8,142 nucleotides of DNA, taken from an uncultured Burkholderiaceae bacterium (lineage in GTDB: Bacteria; Pseudomonadota; Gammaproteobacteria; Burkholderiales; Burkholderiaceae). The stretch lies in NCBI GenBank assembly GCA_937871985.1, contig CALMPB010000003.1, positions 1 to 8,142 on the forward strand, read 5' to 3'. Position numbers and translations under genes: made by a program. The notes under the pieces were generated by a model. It worked only from the letters and a program-made list of their open reading frames with translations, searched no databases and had not been told where the DNA came from. This document shows positions 1 through 6,554 of this stretch, in pieces. Positions within the stretch are counted from its first letter, which is position 1; every line of letters starts with the position of its first letter.

Positions 1-210
1 GATCTCGCGCGGTTAATTGGCCAGATCCAGAAAATGGTACGGGAATCTGGGGATCTCCAGGGGTTTGAGGCGGCGGTGTGGCTTGCCCGTTGGCTAGGGG
101 AGCCTAATCCGGCATTAGGCGGTGTGCCGGGAGAGTATCTGGATACGGCGGCGGGAAGGGCGCTTGTGAGTCAGGTGGTTGCCCGAATGCAATCGGGGGC
201 GTACTCGTGA
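1..210 (+). CDS. DUF2384 (Xre/MbcA/ParS-type) antitoxin, 3' end only
   Basis: Frame 1 is open from the window edge to TGA at 208-210 and gives the last 69 residues; the start lies outside the window. The tail has the typical DUF2384 layout: a WLARWLGEPNPALGG block (about residues 29-43), then a helix over LDTAAGRALVSQVVARMQSGAYS ending right after the 'GxY/F' position. In the family this C-terminal domain binds a RES-domain toxin (an NAD-degrading or ADP-ribosylating enzyme), while an N-terminal Xre-like HTH, not visible here, represses the operon. The toxin gene usually overlaps or directly follows, but downstream the frames close quickly (a GTG overlapping the stop ends after four codons) and no RES motifs are seen. 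The gene is therefore an orphan, has lost its partner, or pairs with a toxin elsewhere. The family call is firm; function in this locus is inferred. Confidence 0.85.
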   Translation, partial: DLARLIGQIQKMVRESGDLQGFEAAVWLARWLGEPNPALGGVPGEYLDTAAGRALVSQVVARMQSGAYS

Positions 211-571
211 GCAAGCATTAGAGGCGCAAATGCGGGAGGCTCGTTGAGAATGGTCAGCGGAGTTTGTCTTGGTCGGCCGAATGACTCGTGGGCCGCGAAG
301 CGATCCAAAAGCCGCCGGCAACAAGTCCCGCAAGAATTAGGTTTGCGAAAATCAGGGCAAACATCAATTGTTCCGTTGGTGGAGGGATGCCCGTGGTGTT
401 GCCTAACGTCCCTGAGAGCTATCTACGCACAGCCCTATTGTATGGGTTCACAGGAAGTTAGGGCATGATTGGTTACGGTTTTCTACTTATTGGGCAACGA
501 AATCAGTTGGCAGCGATGAGGTAGTAACAGTGGCTTAGTTACTGGGGCTCGGCCCGCCTAACGGCGAGCTA
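211..571. other. Gene-poor stretch after the antitoxin
   Basis: No convincing coding frame is present. A TTG-initiated frame at 244-468 has a cysteine- and arginine-rich, low-quality product and no Shine-Dalgarno. The stretch holds the attC-like palindrome at 401-464. It also holds an imperfect hairpin at 547-569, with arms GCTCG and CGAGC extended by CC/GG around CCTAAC, which has no T-tract. The expected RES toxin gene of a DUF2384 operon is missing from this position. Confidence 0.5.
401..464 (+). repeat. attC-like imperfect palindrome (possible integron recombination site)
   Basis: It begins with GCCTAAC (401-407), which matches the RYYYAAC R'' box, and ends with GTTAGGGC (457-464), close to the GTTRRRY R' box but with one extra G. 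Between them are a 5-nt spacer, TGAGAGCT (413-420) and, on the other arm, GGTTCACA (445-452), which is its imperfect complement, followed by a 4-nt spacer. The unequal spacers (GTCCC versus GGAA) leave an unpaired base, as in real attC sites, and the 64-nt length fits. Against it: the R' box is imperfect, no integrase is in view, and no second site bounds a cassette. It could be a decayed site or chance. Confidence 0.3.
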
Positions 572-853
572 ATGGGAGGCAGTGACTACCTTAGGTCCGA
601 TATTTCTGAAAGGTACTTTTGGGTGCCTTCATTTTGGGTGTGTGGTGGTGGGCATTTGCTAGCGAGCACCATAAGGTGCCTACCTTTTGAGCAGGTGCAG
701 GATTTTCGGTCGCAGGGCGAGATTGATGGCTGCTTTGTAGATCCTACGCGGTTGCCTGCTCTGGGCCGCGTTCTGTCAATCAGCGCGGGCTATTTTTGGC
801 CAATAACGGGCATCAAGTCACTTCGTTTAGACTCCTATGCACTTCTTGAATGA
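572..853 (+). CDS. Doubtful 93-residue hypothetical protein
   Basis: An open frame from ATG 572 to TGA 851-853, for which I recognise no family. The product is rich in aromatic residues and cysteine, with no signal peptide, membrane helix or known motif. Only a weak purine stretch (GGCGAG) lies upstream. Its last 27 bp overlap the 3' end of the convergent GIY-YIG-like gene. It is the only frame of any length in the interval, and a gene cassette or remnant remains possible, but chance is at least as likely. Confidence 0.22.
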   Translation: MGGSDYLRSDISERYFWVPSFWVCGGGHLLASTIRCLPFEQVQDFRSQGEIDGCFVDPTRLPALGRVLSISAGYFWPITGIKSLRLDSYALLE

Positions 854-1363
854 AGCGGCCGACGTGTTTAAATCCCCTTTTGATGGATTAAAAATTCCTC
901 TGACGTACAAATCCCTCAGCAGATGAGTCTTCTTTATGTTCCAGAGTTCGGGATTCGTTTTCAGACACGCAGCGATCAACCAATCCTCCAGGAACTCGAT
1001 CGCTGGCTTCTTCCCACCAGCGTTGGCCAATGTCGTCGCTCTGCCTTTAGGAGTGGTCGATGGGAGAAAGTACAGGGCCGGATGACCACTTTTGTAGGTG
1101 TCGAATATCTCGTTGTACAACTGCAAGTGTTGATCGTTCGTAGCTTCTTTCATGACAGGCTGTCGCTCTGCTTTGCCAACGTACCATGGAATGATTCGCT
1201 GTGCACCGGAGGGTTTTACCCCAAACACATAGCAACCGGGGGCGGTTGAAAGAACGCCGCCATATGCACTCTCTGTGATTTCCTCGCGTATCGTTACCAC
1301 GTGCTCTTTCTTTATGATGGTCTTCGTATTTAAAAAGTACGGGCCGAACACTTCAAATTTCAT
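827..1363 (-). CDS. GIY-YIG nuclease-superfamily protein
   Basis: A 178-residue protein carrying the GIY-YIG signature in order: GCYVF at residues 43-47 (the 'GIY' strand), YVGKA at 61-65 (the 'YIG' strand), a helix with conserved charged residues around 71-86, and an ExxLI element with Glu126 followed by PELWNI (138-143), the positions of the catalytic Glu and structural Asn. Residues 1-40 form a short N-terminal extension; 145-178 is a short tail without a recognised DNA-binding domain. The family cleaves one DNA strand and includes UvrC, homing endonucleases and restriction enzymes; stand-alone copies are common in accessory DNA. The start is supported by GAGGAG five bases upstream of ATG (1369-1374 on the plus strand). 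No methylase neighbour is visible, so a restriction role is not supported. The specific substrate is unknown. Confidence 0.8.
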   Translation of the reverse strand: MKFEVFGPYFLNTKTIIKKEHVVTIREEITESAYGGVLSTAPGCYVFGVKPSGAQRIIPWYVGKAERQPVMKEATNDQHLQLYNEIFDTYKSGHPALYFLPSTTPKGRATTLANAGGKKPAIEFLEDWLIAACLKTNPELWNIKKTHLLRDLYVRGIFNPSKGDLNTSAASFKKCIGV

Positions 1364-1368
1364 CGCTA

Positions 1369-1374
1369 CTCCTC
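1369..1374 (-). promoter_or_regulatory. Ribosome binding site of the GIY-YIG-like gene
   Basis: On the minus strand GAGGAG lies five bases before the ATG at 1363. It is a strong Shine-Dalgarno match and fixes this start. Confidence 0.7.
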
Positions 1375-1764
1375 ATCATGAAATGAAATGTATCAGAATA
1401 CAGGAAGAGACGGTTGACGCCTGCACCACGAGTGGCGGCCGTCGATACGGCAATTCTAAGAAAGGCTCGTCTGCTTTGTCTGCCAAGGGTCGGAGTCAGC
1501 CATCTGTGTTTGGCTACAATCGGTCACCTAGAGAAGTCCAAGACGGTGAATCGAACGCCCGGACCGCAGCCCAAATTAGTCATCCAGACTCGGGGCTGGC
1601 GTGGATCGGCAGAGCATCGACGGTTGGGCCCATCGTCCTACGCTCTTGATCGCGGTTCGCGAAAGGCCGCGCAAGCCCGTTTCCTCCTCGAGGCTGCTGG
1701 CAAGGAGGATCGGGAGAGAGACGGGACGCAATGCCGAGCTGTACAACCTGTGACGCAATTCGAT
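1375..1764. other. Intergenic stretch with no supported gene
   Basis: It lies between the 3' end of the cyclotransferase fusion gene and the 5' end of the GIY-YIG-like gene, both on the minus strand. Frames of 60-126 codons on either strand have arginine/serine-rich, low-complexity products and no family resemblance. A short perfect hairpin (TCGCG, 3-nt loop, CGCGA; 1650-1662) has no T-tract. At 390 bp it argues that the two minus-strand genes are separate transcription units. Confidence 0.5.
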
Positions 1765-3249
1765 CTAGGCGGAGTACGTCGCGCGCTCCTTTGAAGCCCT
1801 TGCGACGTCGGGATCCTCAACCGTTTCAACCATCGCGATGTGTTCATCGAGGTAGTCCTGCGGGAGGCCATGTTCCTGGGCGCCGGCCAAGACATGATCC
1901 TTGTACCAACTGTAAGGCCGGAGGCTTTCATCGATGGCGTCGTTCGAGGCGATATATGTCAGGACCTTCCTCCTGCAGCCCTTGTCATTGACGACCGTCA
2001 CCATGGCGGCGTCATAACCCTTACCGGTACCCTCAGCAGCGTCGAGCTTTCTACGTTCTGAGGGATCAAAACAAAAAAGAACACCGACCACAGCGTTCTC
2101 AGTGTCATTCGTCGCGAATGCGTTGCACTTTCCCGAACCGTCCTTGCTACGCTTGTGAAACCGCAGTTCATACCCAGAGAGGGTGGCGACCCCCAGCGGC
2201 TTGGCACTCGGAATTCGTTGCCGCAGCCGCGCGGTCGCCATGTTCGACCCATAAGCGAAATATTCGGTAAGCTCCGGCGACCCGGTATCTGCGTCTTGTA
2301 ATGCTTCGACCGCCGGATCGCCTGGCTTCCGGATGGCACGCAACGGCACGGTCATAATGCTGTGGTCATGGGTCTCCTTGCCTTCACGGGTTATGAGTGG
2401 CCGCCCGTTCCCAGCATCAAGGATTGGAACAGGTCTGCCGGCCCATCCGCAGTCGGCGCAGCGCGGTCGTTCCCAGACCACGTCCGGCGCCGCAGCGTTT
2501 TCGCCCTTTTCGGGGACAAGATCGGGCGATCCGCAGTTCGGACAAGCCTCCGGAACGCCGCGTAGCTCACGAAGGATCAGGGAGATGGCCATACCGATGG
2601 CATGCTGAATCAACGTGTGTGCCAAGTCGGCATCGAGCCAGGTAGCTGATTTTGCATGCGTCAGCCAATTGGAGAACGTCCAAGCGGTATCGAGCGCACC
2701 TTTCAAAGCACCGCGGCGCTCCCGATTGCTGCTGCCGGGCACGAGAGCATTGCAGATGATTTCCGACCACTCGCGGAAATTGGCACGCTGAGGCGGCGTT
2801 TCCGTCCAGACCGCGGCGTCCTGGGCGACACCAATCAACTCAAGCAAAGTCTCTCGGCAACGAACACCAACCGCCTGGTAGTCCGCGAGATTGTGGGCGT
2901 GGCTGACTGCATCGCCGACCTCTTCCATCTTTTCGAAGACTGGCCCGAACGGCAGGAGGCGCATGTCGTCCCGTTGGTCCTGCTCGGTGCGGGGGATACG
3001 CAGAATCAGACCGATGTGGAAGGTCAGCGCCAGATCCATATTAGGGAACTGTTGCTGGGAATAGAGGTTGGTGCCGCCAGTGATGACCCACCATCGGTCT
3101 TTGTTGGTGTGTATGTCCCATACGTCGTGGCACATGTTCAGCACCGCTTCAGAGTAGACCTTTTGCATGAAGGTTACTTCTAGGTCGGGGGCTTGCCATT
3201 CGAAGTATTCCCGAATGGACTCGATTTCCTCTTCGCTGGCCTTCAGCAT
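1765..3249 (-). CDS. HEPN-like / zinc ribbon / gamma-glutamylcyclotransferase-like fusion protein
   Basis: Residues are numbered from an upstream ATG at 3261. Residues 20-235 are helical, with DYQAVGVRCRETLLELI (128-144) and an NxxxH element (Asn198, His202) like the core of HEPN ribonuclease motifs, though the usual Arg before Asn is Ser. Residues 240-271 are a zinc ribbon (Cys240, Cys243, Cys268, Cys271). Residues 332-480 are a GGCT/AIG2-like domain: YGSN at 337-340 binds the gamma-glutamyl group in the family, and Glu410 in LDAAEGTGKGY matches the catalytic acid. Family enzymes release 5-oxoproline from gamma-glutamyl amides; the substrate here is unknown. The ATG at 3249 is preferred because GGAG lies five bases upstream, while the one at 3261 has no Shine-Dalgarno; an in-frame stop lies just above both. 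The gene is divergent from the HEPN-like/DUF4365 genes. The GGCT and zinc-ribbon calls are strong; the HEPN call is tentative. Confidence 0.85.
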   Translation of the reverse strand: MLKASEEEIESIREYFEWQAPDLEVTFMQKVYSEAVLNMCHDVWDIHTNKDRWWVITGGTNLYSQQQFPNMDLALTFHIGLILRIPRTEQDQRDDMRLLPFGPVFEKMEEVGDAVSHAHNLADYQAVGVRCRETLLELIGVAQDAAVWTETPPQRANFREWSEIICNALVPGSSNRERRGALKGALDTAWTFSNWLTHAKSATWLDADLAHTLIQHAIGMAISLILRELRGVPEACPNCGSPDLVPEKGENAAAPDVVWERPRCADCGWAGRPVPILDAGNGRPLITREGKETHDHSIMTVPLRAIRKPGDPAVEALQDADTGSPELTEYFAYGSNMATARLRQRIPSAKPLGVATLSGYELRFHKRSKDGSGKCNAFATNDTENAVVGVLFCFDPSERRKLDAAEGTGKGYDAAMVTVVNDKGCRRKVLTYIASNDAIDESLRPYSWYKDHVLAGAQEHGLPQDYLDEHIAMVETVEDPDVARASKERATYSA

Positions 3250-3254
3250 CCTGG

Positions 3255-3258
3255 CTCC
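3255..3258 (-). promoter_or_regulatory. Ribosome binding site deciding the start of the fusion gene
   Basis: GGAG on the minus strand lies five bases before the ATG at 3249 and inside the four-codon extension that would be translated from the ATG at 3261. The upstream ATG has only pyrimidine-rich sequence before it, so 3249 is the better start. Confidence 0.5.
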
Positions 3259-3421
3259 CATTTGAGGCGGGCGGTCTCAAGCAACAATTTCGTTCGTGGC
3301 CACTATAACTCTGCGCAAACAACAGCAGGAGATACAAACGGGCGAACCCAGCGTCGCCCTCGGCATCCTTCGGAGTCATGTATCCCTTCTTTTGTTCATG
3401 GCCCATATTATCGTCCACCGC

Positions 3422-3427
3422 TATAAT
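3422..3427 (+). promoter_or_regulatory. Possible -10 element for the plus-strand genes
   Basis: A perfect TATAAT lies in the divergent intergenic region, 33 bp before the first plus-strand ATG (3461). No good -35 is found at 16-18 bp (TTGTTC at 3392-3397 is 24 bp away), so the promoter would need an activator, or the match is chance. Confidence 0.3.
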
Positions 3428-3460
3428 TAAAGGTAGACTCGCAAGATCATCCGCGTTGAC

Positions 3461-3670
3461 ATGAACGCTTTCTATGCTCCGATCGAACAACGGGATAACC
3501 CAACACCGCCGGGTAATCCGGTGGTTGTCGGCCACTGGGCGAGCCTCGCGCTGAATCACTTCGGTCTACCCGCCGCCGAAAGGCATTCGGCTGGTCGGCG
3601 TCACAATGTCGAACTTCGCGGCCATAACCAAGCCCCCGCGTTGAACAACGTGGAGGGCGCCCTCCTATGA
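3461..3670 (+). CDS. Small 69-residue hypothetical frame, coupled by ATGA overlap
   Basis: The frame runs from ATG 3461 to TGA 3668-3670 and overlaps the next start codon in the form ATGA. I recognise no family; the product is proline- and asparagine-rich at the start and has no membrane segment or known motif. In-frame stops at 3428 and 3434 exclude an earlier start. There is no Shine-Dalgarno before ATG 3461, which weakens the case. In its favour, the next gene's Shine-Dalgarno is locked in a perfect palindrome that a ribosome ending here would open. It could be a leader peptide, a small antitoxin-like partner or a chance frame. Confidence 0.33.
   Translation: MNAFYAPIEQRDNPTPPGNPVVVGHWASLALNHFGLPAAERHSAGRRHNVELRGHNQAPALNNVEGALL
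3652..3669 (+). promoter_or_regulatory. Palindrome sequestering the Shine-Dalgarno of the HEPN-like gene
   Basis: GGAGGGCGCCCTCC (3652-3665) is a perfect 14-bp palindrome; one base later comes the ATG at 3667. The GGAGG half is the only Shine-Dalgarno for that gene. In RNA it can pair with CCTCC, leaving a GCGC loop, so translation would depend on melting, for example by ribosomes finishing the upstream frame that stops at 3670. Confidence 0.5.
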
Positions 3671-4281
3671 GCCTGAGCGACAATCTTCCAAGGGTGTTCC
3701 AAGCCAACACTGACCGTCTCTTTCAGCGGTTGATCTGGCCCGGTTTAAACGCGCTGCCGATCCACGCCGAGCTTCGATTCGGCGAAGCCGCATCGATGAA
3801 CGAGTTCCTCAACTGTGCAGCGGCGCAGGTCGATAACCATACCGCGAACGAAGCTGCTAAGGCTTTTACCCTCACTCTAGCCGGCCTCTTTGAACGTCAG
3901 CTGCGCATGTGGGGGCGCAGCCTCGGCGTAGACGGCAAGAAGCCCGGTCGGGAGCTATTTCGCGAGCACCTTCCCGAATGCGCCGCAAAAGGCGGCGTCG
4001 ATCTCAGCGGCATCTGCGACAGTCTTGTAGAGATGTTCCTCGTCGCGAACGTCTATCGCCATGGCGATGGGACCTCGGTGAACGATCTACGCGCCCACGC
4101 ACCAGAACGTTGGACCTACGATCCCTCGCGATACATCGACATTCTTCCGCCGAACCCCGAGGAGAGTGAGCAGCTCCTTATCCGACCCGAGGACGTCGTC
4201 CGCTATGCTGGTGCCTGTGCAAGATTTTGGGGGCGGGCCGACAAGCTGCCTGGCGCGGTATCCGAGCCTGGCTACGGCTGA
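3667..4281 (+). CDS. HEPN-like protein, 204 residues
   Basis: The start is ATG 3667 with GGAGG ten bases upstream and ATGA overlap with the preceding small frame. The protein is mainly helical. A long helix at about 63-87 (ending [13 protein letters not shown]) is followed by a second over 112-131 running into NVYRHGDG (128-135). Asn128 and His132 fit the NxxxH core of the HEPN RNase motif, and HGDG after it is typical of many HEPN proteins; the Arg usually preceding Asn is Ala here, and Arg131 lies next to His. A C-terminal helix follows [16 protein letters not shown] (173-188). HEPN proteins are often metal-independent RNases or toxins in defence and toxin-antitoxin systems. Seventy-five bases separate it from the DUF4365-TPR gene on the same strand, so co-expression is likely. 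The fold is inferred from motif and helix pattern only; a non-catalytic role is possible. Confidence 0.72.
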   Translation: MSLSDNLPRVFQANTDRLFQRLIWPGLNALPIHAELRFGEAASMNEFLNCAAAQVDNHTANEAAKAFTLTLAGLFERQLRMWGRSLGVDGKKPGRELFREHLPECAAKGGVDLSGICDSLVEMFLVANVYRHGDGTSVNDLRAHAPERWTYDPSRYIDILPPNPEESEQLLIRPEDVVRYAGACARFWGRADKLPGAVSEPGYG

Positions 4282-4283
4282 TG

Positions 4284-4310
4284 CGATCATGCCTTTGACA
4301 ATGATGATCG
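4284..4310. repeat. Inverted repeat between the HEPN-like and DUF4365 genes
   Basis: CGATCAT (4284-4290) and ATGATCG (4304-4310) are perfect complements around a 13-nt loop containing TTTGACA. There is no T-tract, so it is not an intrinsic terminator. It could be an operator for the downstream gene or an mRNA structure. Confidence 0.3.
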
Positions 4311-4338
4311 ATGAGGCTGGAACGCATCGCCAACCGCC

Positions 4339-4344
4339 TATAAT
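4339..4344 (+). promoter_or_regulatory. Possible -10 element just before the DUF4365-TPR gene
   Basis: A perfect TATAAT ends 12 bases before the ATG at 4357. Transcription from it would begin about six bases before the start codon and give a nearly leaderless mRNA, which fits the absence of any Shine-Dalgarno here. There is no good -35 at the usual distance (TTGACA at 4295-4300 is 38 bp away). Confidence 0.3.
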
Positions 4345-4356
4345 AGACAGACACTT

Positions 4357-6291
4357 ATGAATCCGTTCGACGAACTGCCGCGCCGTGATCAGAACCACGA
4401 AATAGAGGACCAAGCTCTTGCCGCCTTCCAAAAGCGGCTGGCCGACAGCGGTTGTTTTATCCTTCAGGCGTCGGATCGCAAGGACTACGGCACAGACTGC
4501 CAGATTGAGGTCGTCGCGGGCGGTCTGGCGACAAACGTCCGGGTGCATGTTCAGGTGAAAGGTACAGCCCGGAACCTGAATGCCGACGGGTCGCTCAGCG
4601 TCTCCGTCGAGCGCGCGAACCTGAACTACCTGCTGATGCAGCCCTACAGCTTCTATGCCTGCTACCACGTCCCGACGGGTACGTTGCGCATCTGCCTGGC
4701 CGACGCTGTCCTGCAGCAATACGAGCACGACGGGCGTTCATGGACGGACCAAAGCTCGGTCACCGTCACCTTCACGCGCGAGATGACGATCGATCAATTG
4801 TGTAAGGTGGCCGCGCTCGCTCGGTCCGGCGCCAAGTCTTCACGGGACCGTCGGGTCGCTCAAACCTCCGCCGGTCCTAAAGACTTACCAAACGCCATCC
4901 TGGACGCCGCACCGGAGGTCCATGTCCCGGAGGATCAGCTCCAAGCGGCGACGCTGCTGCTGCAGCTTTATGACCAGAATGCAGACGACGTGATCAGCGC
5001 AAGCTTCGAGCGGTTCGCCGCAGCGCTCGGCGCTGATCACGACTTCATGGGTATCCCCTATATGTCGGAGATCAATCTCGGCATGGCGCGCCAAACTCGG
5101 CATCCAGAGCGGATCGTCGAAGGAATCGCGTTTTTCCAGAGGCAACTTGCAAGTGGCCGCTTTCAGGCTGCCAGCCTGCATTACACCATTGGAAACGCAT
5201 ATTCGGCGATTCCCGACGATGAGCAGGCCAAGTTGGCCTATCAAACCGCCCTTGCAGATCCAGGACTTATAGGCGCCTCCGAGTTGGCGGCCCAGATCCA
5301 CAAGAATCTAGGCACGAGCTTCGAGCGACTCGGCGATCAAGATTCGGCCGTTGAGCACTATTGTGAGGCGCTGCGGCTGGATTCGAATCTGGCCGAAGCG
5401 CACAATGCCATGGGCAACCATCTCGTTCGGATCGGCCGTTACAAGGACGCGCTGAATCACTTCGACCGAGTCACATTCGTAGATCGCAACCAGGGAAAGA
5501 TGACGGCGGTGTCCGGGTGGCGCGTCAACGTCTTGTTCAACCTCGACCAGGGCTCAGCTGCATTCCGCGAGATCAATGCTCTAATCGGTCAGGCCGACCG
5601 CTACGAATGGATTTGGCCGTGGTGCCTGCGGCTGGTGGCGAGTTTCGGCCGCACCACGATCGACAACGCAGTGTACGCTCGCGCCTTCTGGCAGCGCTAC
5701 GCCCAAGCTCATCCTGACAGCTCGCAAGGGCGATGGGAGTTGTTAATGAGTAATTTCTACTTGCGAGGGCAGGGCTATGACCTCAAGAAAACCTATGCCG
5801 AATTCAGAGATGAATTCAACTGCCATATCGCTCACGTCAGTGCGGATGACGCCGCATTGCCGTGGGATCGCCTGGGCCATTGGGCGCAGGAGAACGGGGA
5901 CTGGGTGGAGGCTGAACGCTGTTTCCGCAAGGCCTACGATCTCGAAGGCGGCCACTATGGCTATTGCCTTGGAACAGCGCTGAACTTTTTAGAACGCTTT
6001 GACGAAAGTCTACCGATCCTCTTGGAGCAGGCCAAAGCGCTCCAGCCGGACGCAATGAGTTGGTTTCAGGTCGGCGTGGCATACGCGCATCTTGGGCAGG
6101 CAGAACAGGCGATCGATGCCTTCCATCGGGCTACCATCTTAGATCCCGAATATGCTGCGGCAATGTTCGAACTCGGCGGTGTGCACTGGAACAGTGGCGA
6201 CCACGCAAAGGCGAAGCAGGTTTGGTCAGTGGCCTGTGAACGCTTTCCTGACCACGAGCTCGTCTCTCAAGTGAAAGCACTTTTGCAGTGA
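4357..6291 (+). CDS. DUF4365 nuclease-like domain fused to TPR repeats
   Basis: A 644-residue protein. Residues 11-155 match the DUF4365 pattern: an Asn-His-Glu-Ile-Glu helix with Glu15/Glu17, DYGTD (43-47) followed by Glu51, and QVKGT with Gln66 and Lys68. This is the D...(E/Q)xK arrangement of the PD-(D/E)xK nuclease fold, so a metal-dependent DNA (or RNA) nuclease is likely. A poorly conserved linker leads to about ten TPR-like helical pairs (about 195-640), clearest at 310-345, 346-376, 505-530 and 565-600 (GVAYAHLGQAEQAIDAFHRATILDP). TPRs usually bind proteins and could act as sensor or regulator. ATG 4357 is the only start after an in-frame stop at 4312, yet no Shine-Dalgarno precedes it. 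It follows the HEPN-like gene by 75 bp. Nuclease-TPR fusions occur in defence loci; that role is inferred. Confidence 0.85.
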   Translation: MNPFDELPRRDQNHEIEDQALAAFQKRLADSGCFILQASDRKDYGTDCQIEVVAGGLATNVRVHVQVKGTARNLNADGSLSVSVERANLNYLLMQPYSFYACYHVPTGTLRICLADAVLQQYEHDGRSWTDQSSVTVTFTREMTIDQLCKVAALARSGAKSSRDRRVAQTSAGPKDLPNAILDAAPEVHVPEDQLQAATLLLQLYDQNADDVISASFERFAAALGADHDFMGIPYMSEINLGMARQTRHPERIVEGIAFFQRQLASGRFQAASLHYTIGNAYSAIPDDEQAKLAYQTALADPGLIGASELAAQIHKNLGTSFERLGDQDSAVEHYCEALRLDSNLAEAHNAMGNHLVRIGRYKDALNHFDRVTFVDRNQGKMTAVSGWRVNVLFNLDQGSAAFREINALIGQADRYEWIWPWCLRLVASFGRTTIDNAVYARAFWQRYAQAHPDSSQGRWELLMSNFYLRGQGYDLKKTYAEFRDEFNCHIAHVSADDAALPWDRLGHWAQENGDWVEAERCFRKAYDLEGGHYGYCLGTALNFLERFDESLPILLEQAKALQPDAMSWFQVGVAYAHLGQAEQAIDAFHRATILDPEYAAAMFELGGVHWNSGDHAKAKQVWSVACERFPDHELVSQVKALLQ

Positions 6292-6482
6292 GCAAACCTT
6301 ATCGCTCGCGAACAGGAGGCGAAAAGCGACGTTCTTGGAAATGGAATTCGCAGCAGGATCTGGCGTTATGTCACGGAACACCATGCCCCGGCGTGCGAAC
6401 CAGTGTCAAAGCATCTGCATAGCGGTCGCTACATCGGATTGGCTCGGGAACGCTCTTCCCGGCAAGCGAGGGAGCAATACTA

Positions 6483-6515
6483 GCGTCAGCGCACAGGCTC
6501 ATCCAGTGCTGACGC
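6483..6515. repeat. Hairpin with 10-bp stem
   Basis: GCGTCAGCGCAC (6483-6494) pairs with GTGCTGACGC (6506-6515) with a two-base bulge and an 11-nt loop. No T-tract follows. It might be a factor-dependent termination signal or a remnant of a recombination site. Confidence 0.4.
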
Positions 6516-6554
6516 CGACACACCATCATTTGTCAGACTCACAGGCTCGCAACC

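Noticed and set aside
102..120. Perfect 7-bp inverted repeat GCCTAAT/ATTAGGC
   Set aside because: It lies inside the conserved EPNPALGG codons of the DUF2384 gene, so the sequence is explained by protein coding.
244..468. 74-codon plus-strand frame
   Set aside because: TTG start without a Shine-Dalgarno, implausible composition, and it runs through the attC-like palindrome.
1414..1794. 126-codon plus-strand frame between the two minus-strand genes
   Set aside because: Arginine-rich low-quality product, no ribosome binding site, and it overlaps the 3' end of the cyclotransferase fusion gene.
2656..3183. 175-codon plus-strand frame
   Set aside because: Antisense shadow of the fusion gene, whose domains are unmistakable on the other strand.
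3149..3379. Minus-strand frame with AGAAGGGA a few bases before an ATG at 3379
   Set aside because: The ribosome binding site is good, but the frame overlaps the start of the fusion gene by about 100 bp and the product is low-complexity after the first 25 residues; the site is probably chance.
4166..4360. 64-codon plus-strand frame ending in ATGA overlap with the DUF4365-TPR start
   Set aside because: It mostly overlaps the HEPN-like gene in another frame, and that gene's own C-terminus reads as a convincing helix; kept only as a possible coupling effect.
4087..4728. 213-codon minus-strand frame
   Set aside because: Antisense to the HEPN-like and DUF4365 genes; no family features and a shadow of GC-rich coding DNA.
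4885..5301. 138-codon minus-strand frame
   Set aside because: Antisense shadow of the TPR region.
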